DNA of 64,000 nucleotides, from contig CALLOA010000060.1 of NCBI GenBank assembly GCA_938005265.1, forward strand, positions 1 to 64,000. Direction: 5' to 3'. A program made the position numbers and the translations under genes. Below the pieces are notes generated by a model. The model did no database searches. It saw only the letters and a program-made list of their open reading frames with translations, and was not told the DNA's origin. Position 1 is the first letter of the stretch; every line of letters begins with the position of its first letter. This document shows, piece by piece, positions 8,305 through 16,941 of the stretch. Source of the DNA: an uncultured Granulosicoccaceae bacterium (GTDB lineage Bacteria; Pseudomonadota; Gammaproteobacteria; Granulosicoccales; Granulosicoccaceae).

Positions 8305-11300
8305 TCAAGCGCTGGCAGTTTCCGATGCTTTGTAACTGAACAGCAGATCTTTAGCATCAACCTGGTCTCCCACGTTGACCCGTAGCTCATCTACCGTGCC
8401 ATCGCGTTCTGCGTGCAATACAGTTTCCATCTTCATCGCCTCAATGGATAACAGTACTTCACCGCGGGTGATCTTCTGCCCCGATTTCACACTAAGGGAT
8501 GAGACAACGCCGGGTAGTGGAGCGCCTACCTGATCAGGGTCTGATTGGTCTGCTTTGGGGCGGGCCATTTGTTCGGCAGCACCATGGGCACGGTCAGGTA
8601 CAGATACTGAACGCGGCTGCCCGTTGAGTTCGAAGAACACCCTTTGCATCCCTTTTTCATTGGTTTCACCAAATGCAACGCATCGAATGACCAGTGTTTT
8701 TCCTTGTTCAATTTCAACGAAGATTTCGTTGCCAGCATTGAGGCCGTAAAAATAAACATCAGTAGGTAGATGGCTGGTGGGGCCATACATGTCCTGTGCC
8801 GCTGAAAATTCGGCAAATACTTTCGGGTACATCAGTGAAGAAGCGAGCTCCTGTTCGTTTGCTTCACGATCCAGGGTTTCACTCAAGTCGGCTTGTGCTT
8901 TTTCAAGATCAACCGGTTCCAGCAACTCTCCAAAGCGCCCGGAAATGGGATTTTCGCCCTTCAGTACCTTATTGCGAATATCATCTGGGAAACCGTTTGG
9001 CATCTGGCTCAATTCACCACGCATCAATGAAACCACAGACTCTGGAAACGCTACGTCGCGCTCCGGGTCCAGTACATCATTAACATTGAGATCCTGGCTA
9101 ACCATCATCAAAGCCATATCACCAACCACTTTCGATGATGGTGTGACTTTAACAATATCACCAAACATTTCGTTCACGTCGGCGTAGGTTTGCGCCACTT
9201 CATGCCAGCGTGCCTGTAAACCCATTGAGCGAGCCTGTTCCTTCAAATTAGTGAATTGGCCACCGGGCATTTCGTGTAAATACACCTCGGATGCAGGTGA
9301 GCGTAAATCACTTTCAAACGCTGCATACTGTTCACGCACCGTTTCCCAGTAGAAGGAGATTTGCTGAATCGCATCAGCATCAAGTTGCGTATCCCGTTCA
9401 CTGCCTGCAAGCGCTGCAACCAGCGAGCCCAGACAAGGTTGCGAGGTGGTGCCTGAAAAAGCATCCATGGCCGCATCAAATGCATCAACACCTGCTGCTA
9501 CTGCCGCTAGCACCGTAGCGGCCGAAAGGCCGGACGTATCGTGGGTGTGAAAGTGAATGGGCAGGTCGGTGGCGTTGCGTAACTCTGTGAATAGCAGCGT
9601 TGCGGCCGCTGGTTTCATCAATCCCCCCATATCCTTGATGCAAAGAATATGTGCACCGGCTTTTTCTACTTCCGTAGCGAGATTGAGGTAGTAGCTCAGG
9701 TTGTAGTGATCCTGTTTCGGGTTGATGACATCACCGGTGTAACAGATGGCCGCCTCACAAAGTTTGTTTTCTTCCAGTATTGTGTCCATTGACACGCGCA
9801 TGTTATCGACCCAGTTAAGGCAGTCGAACACGCGAAACAGATCAACACCCCCCCGTGCAGCCTGTTGTATAAATTGCTTCACAACATTGTCAGGGTAGCC
9901 TGTATAGCCCACACCATTGGCACCGCGCACCAGTGCCTGTAACAACAGATTGGGGGCCCGCTGGCGAATCAAATCGAGACGCTCCCATGGGTCTTCTGTC
10001 AGAAAGCGCATGGAGACATCAAACGTGGCACCACCCCAACATTCCAGTGAGAGTAGCTCTGGTAATGCTTTTGAATAAGCGCCGGCAACATTGACAATGT
10101 CATGCGTGCGCATACGGGTCGCGAGTAGTGATTGCGGTGCATCACGCATGGTGGTGTCAGTGACCAGTACGCGCTTTTCATTGCGCATCCACTGGCTGAA
10201 CGCTTTGGGCCCGTCTTTCTCCAGGCGTTGTCTTGTGCCGTCTTTTACTTCGGTTTCAAACCACGGTGCGCTTGGTTTAAGCGCATCGGCTGCCGGTTTC
10301 TGCCGCCCGCGAGTTTCCGGGTGGCCGTTAACCGAAACATCAGCGATGTACTGAAGTAATTTTGTTGCACGGTCTTTTCGTTTGACCTGTTCAAATAACG
10401 CATCGGTGGTGTCGATAAAACGGGTGGTATAGGTATTATCCAGAAAGCTCGGGTGGCCGATTATGTTTTCCAGAAAGGTCAGGTTGGTGGCTACGCCCCG
10501 AATGCGAAACTCTCGCAATGCGCGATCCATTCGTTGAATAACTTCATCAGAGGTGGGTGCCCAAGCGGTGACTTTTTCAAGTAACGGATCATAATAGGGC
10601 GTGATAACAGCTCCGGAATAAGCCGTGCCACCATCGAGCCGGATGCCAAAACCGGAAGCACCGCGGTAGGCAGTTATCCGACCGTAGTCCGGTATGAATT
10701 CCTGTTCCGGGTCTTCGGTAGTTATTCGGCATTGCAGAGCGTGGCCTCTGAGCGCAATTTTTTCTTGTGGCGGTACACCGGATTCCGGTGTACCAATGGC
10801 TTCACCTTCGATTATTTTTATTTGTGCTTTTATAATATCAACGCCCGTTACCTCTTCGGTTACGGTATGTTCAACCTGGACACGCGGGTTGACCTCTATA
10901 AAGTAGAAATCACCGCTTTCCATATCCATCAGAAATTCAACGGTTCCTGCACCAACATAGTCAGTTGAGCGGGCAATCTTTAAACCGAGTTCGCAAAGCT
11001 CTGCACGTTGCTTGTCATCGAGATAGGGGGCAGGTGCACGTTCTACAACTTTCTGGTTACGCCGCTGCACCGAGCAATCACGTTCGAACAGGTGAACCAC
11101 ATTGCCGTGAGTATCGCCAAGAACCTGCACCTCGACATGGCGCGCCCGTTCCACCAGTTTTTCCAGATAGACTTCATCGCGCCCGAATGCAGCATTCGCT
11201 TCGCGCCGCGCTTCCAGCACATTCTGTTCAAGATCCCCTTCCGAGCGTATAACGCGCATGCCACGCCCGCCGCCACCCCAGGACGCTTTCAGCATCAATG

Positions 11301-11784
11301 GGTATCCGATTTCACCCGCGAGTTTGGCAGTCTTGGCGAGATCATCATCCAGAGGCTCAGTTGCCGGCACGACAGGAACGCCGGCTTCAATAGCGATATT
11401 TCTGGCTGCGACCTTGTTACCCAGAGCACGCATGGTTTCAGGGCGCGGACCAATGAAAGTAATACCGGCGTCAGCACAGGCATCAACAAACTCCGGGTTT
11501 TCTGACAGCAATCCATAACCGGGATGAATCGCATCAGCACCTGAGTGTTTGGCTACCCTGATCACTTCTTCGATCGACAGATAGGATTCAATCGGGCCTA
11601 AAGGCTTGTCAATATGCGGCCCACGCCCAACCTGGTAGGCTTCGTCTGCCTTGAAACGGTGCAGCGCCAGCTTGTCCTCCTCAGCCCAGATGGCAACCGT
11701 TTTAATGCCGAGCTCATTGGCTGCGCGAAATACGCGAATCGCAATTTCGGAGCGATTGGCAACCAGTATTTTTTTGATTTGCAT
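8305..11784 (-). CDS. pyc: Pyruvate carboxylase, single-chain
   Basis: A 1159-residue protein with all three parts of a complete pyruvate carboxylase, which makes oxaloacetate from pyruvate, bicarbonate and ATP. The N-terminal biotin carboxylase (about 1-455) has the ATP-grasp Gly loop GGGGRG (170-175) and catalytic FIEVNPR (296-302). The carboxyltransferase TIM barrel begins at VTDTTMRDAPQS (541-552), with Asp543 a metal ligand. The C-terminal biotinyl domain carries AMKMET with the biotinylated lysine at about 1118. The biotin carboxylase-carboxyltransferase-BCCP order and length match the bacterial single-chain form and nothing appears broken. It stands alone on the minus strand. It would refill the TCA cycle or feed gluconeogenesis during growth on C2/C3 compounds. 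Confidence 0.97.
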   Translation of the reverse strand: MQIKKILVANRSEIAIRVFRAANELGIKTVAIWAEEDKLALHRFKADEAYQVGRGPHIDKPLGPIESYLSIEEVIRVAKHSGADAIHPGYGLLSENPEFVDACADAGITFIGPRPETMRALGNKVAARNIAIEAGVPVVPATEPLDDDLAKTAKLAGEIGYPLMLKASWGGGGRGMRVIRSEGDLEQNVLEARREANAAFGRDEVYLEKLVERARHVEVQVLGDTHGNVVHLFERDCSVQRRNQKVVERAPAPYLDDKQRAELCELGLKIARSTDYVGAGTVEFLMDMESGDFYFIEVNPRVQVEHTVTEEVTGVDIIKAQIKIIEGEAIGTPESGVPPQEKIALRGHALQCRITTEDPEQEFIPDYGRITAYRGASGFGIRLDGGTAYSGAVITPYYDPLLEKVTAWAPTSDEVIQRMDRALREFRIRGVATNLTFLENIIGHPSFLDNTYTTRFIDTTDALFEQVKRKDRATKLLQYIADVSVNGHPETRGRQKPAADALKPSAPWFETEVKDGTRQRLEKDGPKAFSQWMRNEKRVLVTDTTMRDAPQSLLATRMRTHDIVNVAGAYSKALPELLSLECWGGATFDVSMRFLTEDPWERLDLIRQRAPNLLLQALVRGANGVGYTGYPDNVVKQFIQQAARGGVDLFRVFDCLNWVDNMRVSMDTILEENKLCEAAICYTGDVINPKQDHYNLSYYLNLATEVEKAGAHILCIKDMGGLMKPAAATLLFTELRNATDLPIHFHTHDTSGLSAATVLAAVAAGVDAFDAAMDAFSGTTSQPCLGSLVAALAGSERDTQLDADAIQQISFYWETVREQYAAFESDLRSPASEVYLHEMPGGQFTNLKEQARSMGLQARWHEVAQTYADVNEMFGDIVKVTPSSKVVGDMALMMVSQDLNVNDVLDPERDVAFPESVVSLMRGELSQMPNGFPDDIRNKVLKGENPISGRFGELLEPVDLEKAQADLSETLDREANEQELASSLMYPKVFAEFSAAQDMYGPTSHLPTDVYFYGLNAGNEIFVEIEQGKTLVIRCVAFGETNEKGMQRVFFELNGQPRSVSVPDRAHGAAEQMARPKADQSDPDQVGAPLPGVVSSLSVKSGQKITRGEVLLSIEAMKMETVLHAERDGTVDELRVNVGDQVDAKDLLFSYKASETASA

Positions 11785-12166
11785 CGGCGAGGTCTCGTTT
11801 TCGTTCCGTTAAAAAATGGAGATCTCTATTTTATGTTATTTATCGATTCAGTTGAATGTTGATTGCTTGACAGCAGTGCCACCAGGATAACAAGAGATGC
11901 TCCGAACAGCGTGTTGTGCAAGGACTGGGAGTAGGCTTGTGAGCCGAAAGGCAGCAGTTGGGAGCATGATATCGGGCCTGTACGGGACTGCAATTAAACA
12001 ACCTCCTGCAGAACAATACTTTTGGCTAGCCGTTGAGATGTGCTGGCCATGCTTAGGGCCACAGGTGACTGCTCTTTCCAGCTGCTAGGAAGCAAGCGCT
12101 AGTTGGTTTTCAGGTTGTCCATATCGCTCAATTAGCTCTTTCTCAATCCTTTTATTAATAATGAAT
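11785..12166. other. Intergenic region upstream of pyc
   Basis: 382 bases containing the expected pyc promoter near 11785-11880 and no supported gene. A short plus-strand open frame at 11897-12088 has a Cys- and Trp-rich, low-likelihood translation and no ribosome binding site. Nothing else was recognised. Confidence 0.5.
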
Positions 12167-12553
12167 TCACCCCCCTGATTCCTGAGCCTTAGTCAGCCAC
12201 TCAGCTCCTGCCTGGTAGTTGCCATCCTCATAGTTGAGTTTCGCGAGCATACAACGGGAAATAGTTTTATCGATTTGCGTGTTTTCATCAGTGGTCAGGG
12301 GTAGAAGAAGTTTGTTTGCTTCTTTGTGATCACCAATCTCTACCAGCAATGCTCCGTAGGTTCCACGAAGTGTGGGTGATTCAGGAAAAAGTCGATAAGC
12401 TTCCTTGCCGTATTCGAAACCCTGTTCCAGGTAATCGTAATTTCCGCTGACGAGAGGAATGCAAGCAAGCTGATCAAATATCATCGCTCTTTCTCCTGGA
12501 TGAAGCACCGCGTGTTCGAGAATATATTGAAGCCTGTATATGCTCGAAACCAA
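12167..12553 (-). CDS. Small TPR-like protein, possibly a fragment
   Basis: Up to 128 residues of helical, TPR-like sequence: paired helices such as YLEQGFEYGKEAYRLFPES and LRGTYGALLVEIGDHKEANKLL, then CMLAKLNYEDGNYQAGAEWL. These match the tetratricopeptide pattern (Gly/Ala at position 8, Ala at 20). There is no good start: the frame begins at a TTG (12553) and continues open upstream for about 22 more codons without an ATG or clear ribosome binding site, so this may be the C-terminal remnant of a longer TPR protein. It lies upstream of, and opposite to, the VapBC pair. Function unknown. Confidence 0.45.
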   Translation of the reverse strand: MVSSIYRLQYILEHAVLHPGERAMIFDQLACIPLVSGNYDYLEQGFEYGKEAYRLFPESPTLRGTYGALLVEIGDHKEANKLLLPLTTDENTQIDKTISRCMLAKLNYEDGNYQAGAEWLTKAQESGG

Positions 12554-12932
12554 TGCACATTTAGCGGTACCTGCCTGTCGAGATTTGGTTCTTAGGACCC
12601 GTAATTCGACGGCCTTTCAAAAGGCAGGTGGATAAACTGTTGTTTGGAGATTTAATACACAACAATTTTGTCGCTTAAAAAGAGTGGGAACAACGCCAAG
12701 GGCTAGTGCCTACAGTTCGTGCGAGCTTGCTTTAGAAAGGCTTTAGCGACAATACCAACGAACAGCGAGTAATAGAATTTGTGGTGGGAAGCGGTGACGC
12801 TTTAACCATTTTGACTTCATGAAAAACAGCGATCAACCGAGGTTTAATGAAACCGTACGCTCCGTTGGTCGTTAATGCAACAATCCTCGTATTTCGCTAC
12901 TTTTCTAAATTTCAGGCACGGATTGTCGCTAC
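12554..12932. other. Intergenic region between the TPR fragment and vapBC
   Basis: About 380 bases with no supported gene. An inverted repeat ACCTGCCT (12569-12576) and AGGCAGGT (12622-12629) encloses 45 bases; it may be a remnant structure. The right end runs into the vapBC control region. Confidence 0.4.
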
Positions 12933-12955
12933 GCTATATACTTTATGTATATAGC
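12933..12955. promoter_or_regulatory. Perfect palindrome, likely VapBC operator
   Basis: GCTATATAC (12933-12941) and GTATATAGC (12947-12955) are perfect inverted repeats around the five bases TTTAT, 17 bases before the vapB ATG. VapB antitoxins of the AbrB type bind palindromes that overlap their own promoter and repress with VapC. The AT-rich arms resemble a -10 region, so binding would block transcription. Operator function is inferred from position and symmetry. Confidence 0.72.
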
Positions 12956-12971
12956 AACTGGAGTAAGCCTC

Positions 12972-13205
12972 ATGCCTACTGGCTCAGTCTTCGTCAACAA
13001 TCGCACTCAGGCAGTCAGATTGCCAGCTGAAACCCGGTTTCCCGATGATGTAAAACAGGTTGTGGTTCGGGTTGTCGGCAAGGATCGCGTGCTCTCACCG
13101 GTGGGTAATACCTGGGACAGTTTCTTCCACGCAGAAGAAGGGGTCTCGGATGATTTTATGAATGAACGCGCCTCTCAGGAGCAGCCCGACCGGGAATCAT
13201 TCTAA
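12972..13205 (+). CDS. vapB: VapB-type antitoxin
   Basis: A 77-residue AbrB/SpoVT-like antitoxin. I start at ATG 12972 (PTGSVFVNNRTQAVRLP), preceded by GGAG at a good distance; an earlier in-frame start at 12945 lies inside the palindrome and adds nine unrelated residues. The VFVNNRTQAVRLPAETRFP segment is the swapped-hairpin DNA-binding domain of VapB; the acidic C-terminus (from WDSFFHAEEG) wraps the toxin. Its stop overlaps the toxin start by one base. Probably autoregulated through the adjacent palindrome. Confidence 0.9.
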   Translation: MPTGSVFVNNRTQAVRLPAETRFPDDVKQVVVRVVGKDRVLSPVGNTWDSFFHAEEGVSDDFMNERASQEQPDRESF

Positions 13206-13606
13206 TGCTTAAGTACCTACTGGACACCAACATAGCGATCTATGTGATCAAGCGTCGTCCACTGGAAGTGCTTGAACAATTTAACCAGCGTGCCGAGCAA
13301 CTGAGCCTAAGCGTGATAAGCCAGGCTGAGTTAATACGCGGCGCTGAAAAAAGTGCCAGACCCGAACAGAATTTCCGTGCCATTGAAGATTTCTGTACGC
13401 GATTAACCGTGCTCGACTATGGAGCAAAAGCTGCTGCGCATTACGGTGAGATTCGGGCCAATCTGGAACGTCAAGGCATACCTATCGGTGTAAACGATCT
13501 TCACATTGCCGGACATGCCAGAAGTGAAGGGCTTACTCTCGTGACGAACAATCTCAAGGAATTTGAGAGGGTCGAGGGACTACGAATGGAAAACTGGGTC
13601 GAATGA
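13205..13606 (+). CDS. vapC: VapC-type toxin, PIN-domain ribonuclease
   Basis: 133 residues with the PIN-domain acidic set: Asp7 (LLDTN), Glu42 (QAELIRG), Asp98 (GVNDLHIAGHA) and the VTNNLKEF region with Asn115/116 and Glu119. These residues coordinate Mg2+ or Mn2+ for RNA cleavage; family members cut tRNA or rRNA. Length and order are standard for a VapBC pair, translationally coupled to vapB. No truncation is visible, so the toxin is probably active and held by VapB. Confidence 0.92.
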   Translation: MLKYLLDTNIAIYVIKRRPLEVLEQFNQRAEQLSLSVISQAELIRGAEKSARPEQNFRAIEDFCTRLTVLDYGAKAAAHYGEIRANLERQGIPIGVNDLHIAGHARSEGLTLVTNNLKEFERVEGLRMENWVE

Positions 13607-13798
13607 GTTACAGACGTAATGTTGCTATCGATTTACAACGATAGCCTAAAATAAATCAAGCCCAAGTTTCTGCACATCAAGGGTCGGCAGAGAATTTTTG
13701 TGACCACAAAATCAAGCTATCTAAGTAGGACTCTTATCAAAAGAGGAGTTCGGGCCACACTATCCGCCGGAGCGCGCAGCGTCGCTTTGCCCGCTAAA

Positions 13799-14218
13799 TC
13801 ACGAGTTATGAAGCAGATACATATCCAGAATAGCCGGCTTGCCATCAACACAATCTGATTGTTGTAGCGGTACCGTTATCATCACCTGGTCTTGTTGCAG
13901 AAGCGCTGAAAAGGCCACAGCTTCGATTTTCTGGTTGATTTCGGCGTTGGCATTTAATCTCAACACATTGCCGCGACAGGCCATGGGGCCTACTGTCTTG
14001 TTGATTTCAATCGTCAGATACTCTTCACCATCGACCATCCCTGTATTAACTTCGCGTATATCAGTCTTGAACGTATAGTTAATTGTGCCGGCAGAAATGG
14101 CGGTTGTGGTGAGGCAGGCAGCGATGCCCAGGGATGCGAAAGCGATGGCTTTATGCGGACCGGAAAAACACCGGTTCAGGTTGTATCCTTTCCTTGTGTT
14201 TTTGGATATATAGTTCAC
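13799..14218 (-). CDS. Hypothetical secreted protein
   Basis: 139 residues, GTG start at 14218 with AAGGAG about ten bases before it. A long n-region (NYISKNTRKGYNLNRCFSG) leads to a hydrophobic stretch and a likely signal-peptidase site after AISA, giving a mature protein of about 97 residues. The mature part is rich in beta-prone sequence and holds two cysteines (in PMACRGN and QSDCVDG) that could form a disulfide. I do not recognise the family. It stands alone between vapC and ribE. Confidence 0.6.
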   Translation of the reverse strand: MNYISKNTRKGYNLNRCFSGPHKAIAFASLGIAACLTTTAISAGTINYTFKTDIREVNTGMVDGEEYLTIEINKTVGPMACRGNVLRLNANAEINQKIEAVAFSALLQQDQVMITVPLQQSDCVDGKPAILDMYLLHNS

Positions 14219-14528
14219 TGTTGTAAAGCTCCTTCATTGGGTTGCCCGATGTGCTGCGGGTTATCCGTATGCGTCAAATCGGGCAATGACTCTTGGGCTA
14301 AATTGCTGCCTTGAGCATTGCTTCCAGAATTGATCTGCTACCTACCCGGTAAGGTGGTATAGGATCTGTTGACGCAACCAGACTTAGACTCTTTGGCGGC
14401 GAATCACCTGATCGTCTTTAGCCGGCATTCCACAGGAAACTCTGCTTTGTGCGTTCCTGTTACCGGTAATGTTCGATTATTAGCGCTTAAATTACAAATC
14501 ATTTAATTAAATTCGGAAAATCAAAAGC
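14219..14528. other. Divergent leader with two inverted repeats
   Basis: This 310-base region separates the secreted-protein gene and ribE. TTGCCCGAT (14242-14250) pairs exactly with ATCGGGCAA (14278-14286) across 27 bases, near the minus-strand gene. Closer to ribE, ACAGGAA (14432-14438) pairs with TTCCTGT (14454-14460), flanked by CCGG at 14422 and at 14463, suggesting a folded ribE leader. I looked for the conserved boxes of the FMN riboswitch (RFN element) here and did not find them. Confidence 0.5.
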
Positions 14529-15179
14529 GTGTTCACAGGAATCATTCAAAAAGCCTGCCGTATCGCAACTGTCGAGAAACAAACGGATTTCTGCCGGTTT
14601 TCGGTGCTTTTGCCTGCAGATTTGGCGGCAGGGCTGCAAGTAGGTGCCAGTGTGGCAGTGGATGGATGTTGCCAAACTGTAACCCAGTATGATTCGGTGT
14701 CAGATGCAGAAATCGGTGAAGCCGTTGAAGTCTGGTTTGACGCCATGCAGGAGACCCTGAAACGTACAACCCTGTCTTCTCTGCAGCCAGATCAATCGGT
14801 AAATATTGAACGTGCGGCAAAATTTGGCCAGGAAATCGGTGGCCATGAACTGTCCGGCCATGTCGATGCAGAGATTAAAGTTGCGGCCTTAGAAACCACT
14901 GCAGAAAATCACATCATTACGCTGGAACTACCTGGCGACTTGAGCCCTTACGTTTTTAATAAAGGCTACCTTGGCATTCACGGCGCTAGCCTGACGGTCA
15001 GTGATCTGGACAAGAAAAGCGGTACGTTCCGGGTTTATTTGATCCCTGAAACCTTAAGGGTCACTAACCTTGGCACCCTGGAAGCAGGTGATTTAGTCAA
15101 TCTCGAGATAGATCGGCGCACTCAGGTGATTGTCGATACGGTAACCGCGTATCTTGATCAACAAGCATCGGATCAATAG
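14529..15179 (+). CDS. ribE: Riboflavin synthase alpha chain
   Basis: 216 residues, GTG start giving the nearly invariant MFTGIIQ N-terminus. The enzyme dismutates two 6,7-dimethyl-8-ribityllumazine molecules to riboflavin. Two lumazine-binding repeats are visible: one with GASVAVDGCCQTVT and ETLKRTTL, the other with YLGIHGASLTV and ETLRVTNLG; SGHVDAEIKV lies between. It most resembles the enterobacterial form. The stop is directly abutted by the stop of the convergent DUF899 gene, leaving no intergenic bases. Standing alone, it is not in a rib operon here. Confidence 0.95.
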   Translation: MFTGIIQKACRIATVEKQTDFCRFSVLLPADLAAGLQVGASVAVDGCCQTVTQYDSVSDAEIGEAVEVWFDAMQETLKRTTLSSLQPDQSVNIERAAKFGQEIGGHELSGHVDAEIKVAALETTAENHIITLELPGDLSPYVFNKGYLGIHGASLTVSDLDKKSGTFRVYLIPETLRVTNLGTLEAGDLVNLEIDRRTQVIVDTVTAYLDQQASDQ

Positions 15180-15896
15180 TTAATTCCCGGTGTCGTAACT
15201 ATCCCTCCGCCGTACCCAGGCCATCGTAAAATCGAGATCGTCTTCGTTGCGACCCAGTGGGCTGAGATCCAGTAAGTTGTACGTGCCATTAAGAATATCC
15301 AGGCCCCGCGCATAGGTTGAGTAGCTATGTCCAATGGCACCGTCCTCAAAGCGGCGGAAAACGCTGACACCGGGCATCTCTTCACCAAAGACGCGCCCGG
15401 TATAGTTATAACCGTTGCTTGGTCCCGGGTCCTTGTCAGGAAAGCTCACACCAAAGTCTCTGTTGAAAGAACCCTTGGCGGTGGACACCCAGTCAAAGCT
15501 CCAGCCCAATCGTTTTTTGTAGTCTTGCAGTTTGTTTAACGCAGCCGTTGATACAACCACGAAACTGGTATCCCTTGCAGCTAAATGAATAGCGACATTG
15601 TCAAGATTGTCCATCCAGAAGGAGCATGAGGGGCAGCCTTCAGACCAATCGTCTGCAAACATGAAATGGTAAACAATGAGCTGGCTCTTGCCCCGAAATA
15701 AATCGCTGAGTGATTCTTCACCACGTTCGGTCTCGAACAGGTAGTGAGAATTGATGCGAACCATGGGCAATTTGCGCCGCTCGGCACTGAGCTCGTCGCG
15801 TTGTTTGGTAAACGCTTTCTCTTTTTCAAGAAATTCTTTGCGTGATTGCAACCAGGTGCTGGTTTCTACGAAGCGTGTGTCTTTGGGTTCGCTCAT
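15180..15896 (-). CDS. DUF899 family thioredoxin-like protein
   Basis: 238 residues of the DUF899 family: N-terminal coiled segment (SRKEFLEKEKAFTKQRDELSAERRKLP), then a thioredoxin-like fold with SQLIVYHFMFADDWSEGCPSCSFWMDN. The CPSC motif is a CxxC redox-like pair. The C-terminal region includes YSTYARGLDILNGTYNLLDLSPLGR, a family hallmark. Members are uncharacterised cytoplasmic proteins thought to be thioredoxin-like; the redox role is inferred. It converges on ribE with zero spacing and has no obvious operon partner. Confidence 0.88.
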   Translation of the reverse strand: MSEPKDTRFVETSTWLQSRKEFLEKEKAFTKQRDELSAERRKLPMVRINSHYLFETERGEESLSDLFRGKSQLIVYHFMFADDWSEGCPSCSFWMDNLDNVAIHLAARDTSFVVVSTAALNKLQDYKKRLGWSFDWVSTAKGSFNRDFGVSFPDKDPGPSNGYNYTGRVFGEEMPGVSVFRRFEDGAIGHSYSTYARGLDILNGTYNLLDLSPLGRNEDDLDFTMAWVRRRDSYDTGN

Positions 15897-16111
15897 ATTG
15901 CTATGGCACCTCTGGTTTGTCGCAACGTTGGCCAGTACTGCTCGACAGATTGGCCACAGGTGGTCGTTGTGCAGGGTTATTATGCCAGCCAGTTTGGCGG
16001 GAGTCTTGATGCCCCGGCTAGCAGATTGGTTCAGTAAGAATACAACCGGTTTTTCAAGATCATCAATACCTGAAATCGTCTGCGCCAGGCATTGAATTAA
16101 TGCAACAATCC

Positions 16112-16834
16112 CTAGATGTCCATTGAAAGCTGGGAATTTTCAATGATGGTATCGATATCAACACCTTCATAGAAGTCGAAAATCGCATCCACAACTTCCT
16201 GTGGGTCGTCGGTCACCTTGAAAAGGCTGGTATCACCCGGGCTGATAGTGCCAACGGGCACCAGCGTGTTTTCGAACCAATCGACCAGACCCTGCCAGAA
16301 TTCGCTGCCATACAGGATGACAGGGATGCGCTTGGTTTTACCCGTCTGTATGAGGGTGAGTATCTCGGCCATTTCGTCTAGCGTACCAAAACCGCCGGGC
16401 ATCACAACATAGGCACTGGCGTATTTAACAAACATGACCTTGCGGGCAAAAAAGTATTTAAACGTGACCCCGATGTCCTGGTAGGGATTGCCGGTTTGTT
16501 CGTGTGGTAGCTTGATATTGAGCCCTACGCTGGCTGATTTACCGGCAAAAGCCCCCTTATTGGCAGCCTCCATGACACCCGGCCCACCGCCACTGACGAC
16601 AGCAAAGCCTGCATCCGAGAGCAGCCGTGAGATATGCTCGGAAACCTGGTAGTACTCATGATCCGGCTTGAAGCGGGCAGAGCCGAAAATACTCACTGAC
16701 GGGCTTATATCAGCAAGTTGCTGGAATCCGTCGACAAATTCAGCCATGATTTGGAATACTTTCCAAGAATCGCGGTTCAGGGTTCGATCCCTGTCTCTGG
16801 CAGATTTGAAGTTGTTTTCGAGATTTTGACTCAT
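16112..16834 (-). CDS. LOG family protein (nucleotide 5'-monophosphate phosphoribohydrolase-like)
   Basis: 240 residues with both LOG-family signatures: GGGPGVMEA at 82-90 and PGGFGTLDE at 146-154, the phosphate-binding and catalytic Glu motifs of nucleoside-monophosphate ribohydrolases (TIGR00730 type, formerly called lysine decarboxylases). The enzymes cleave the N-glycosidic bond of AMP or related nucleotides. The N-terminal extension containing DSWKVFQIMAEFVDGFQQL is shared by a proteobacterial subgroup. It is divergent from polA. Substrate unverified. Confidence 0.88.
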   Translation of the reverse strand: MSQNLENNFKSARDRDRTLNRDSWKVFQIMAEFVDGFQQLADISPSVSIFGSARFKPDHEYYQVSEHISRLLSDAGFAVVSGGGPGVMEAANKGAFAGKSASVGLNIKLPHEQTGNPYQDIGVTFKYFFARKVMFVKYASAYVVMPGGFGTLDEMAEILTLIQTGKTKRIPVILYGSEFWQGLVDWFENTLVPVGTISPGDTSLFKVTDDPQEVVDAIFDFYEGVDIDTIIENSQLSMDI

Positions 16835-16941
16835 CTTAATTCCGGGATTTATACAGGATTCTTGCGCAATCTGAATCTATTAAAGATAGCGCAGTTGGCA
16901 ACCGCCCCATACTTTTTTATGACTGAACAAAGCAAAGCATA

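Noticed and set aside
11897-12088. 63-residue plus-strand frame
   Set aside because: No support from composition, motifs or ribosome binding site.
14219-14528. FMN riboswitch before ribE
   Set aside because: The conserved RFN boxes are absent; only generic inverted repeats are seen.
16770-16805. tRNA T-arm-like sequence (CAGGGTTCGATCCCTG) inside the LOG gene
   Set aside because: The best pairing gives a six-base loop rather than seven, no matching acceptor arm or anticodon stem lies upstream, and the region encodes the N-terminus of the LOG protein. Not an RNA gene or a proven att site.
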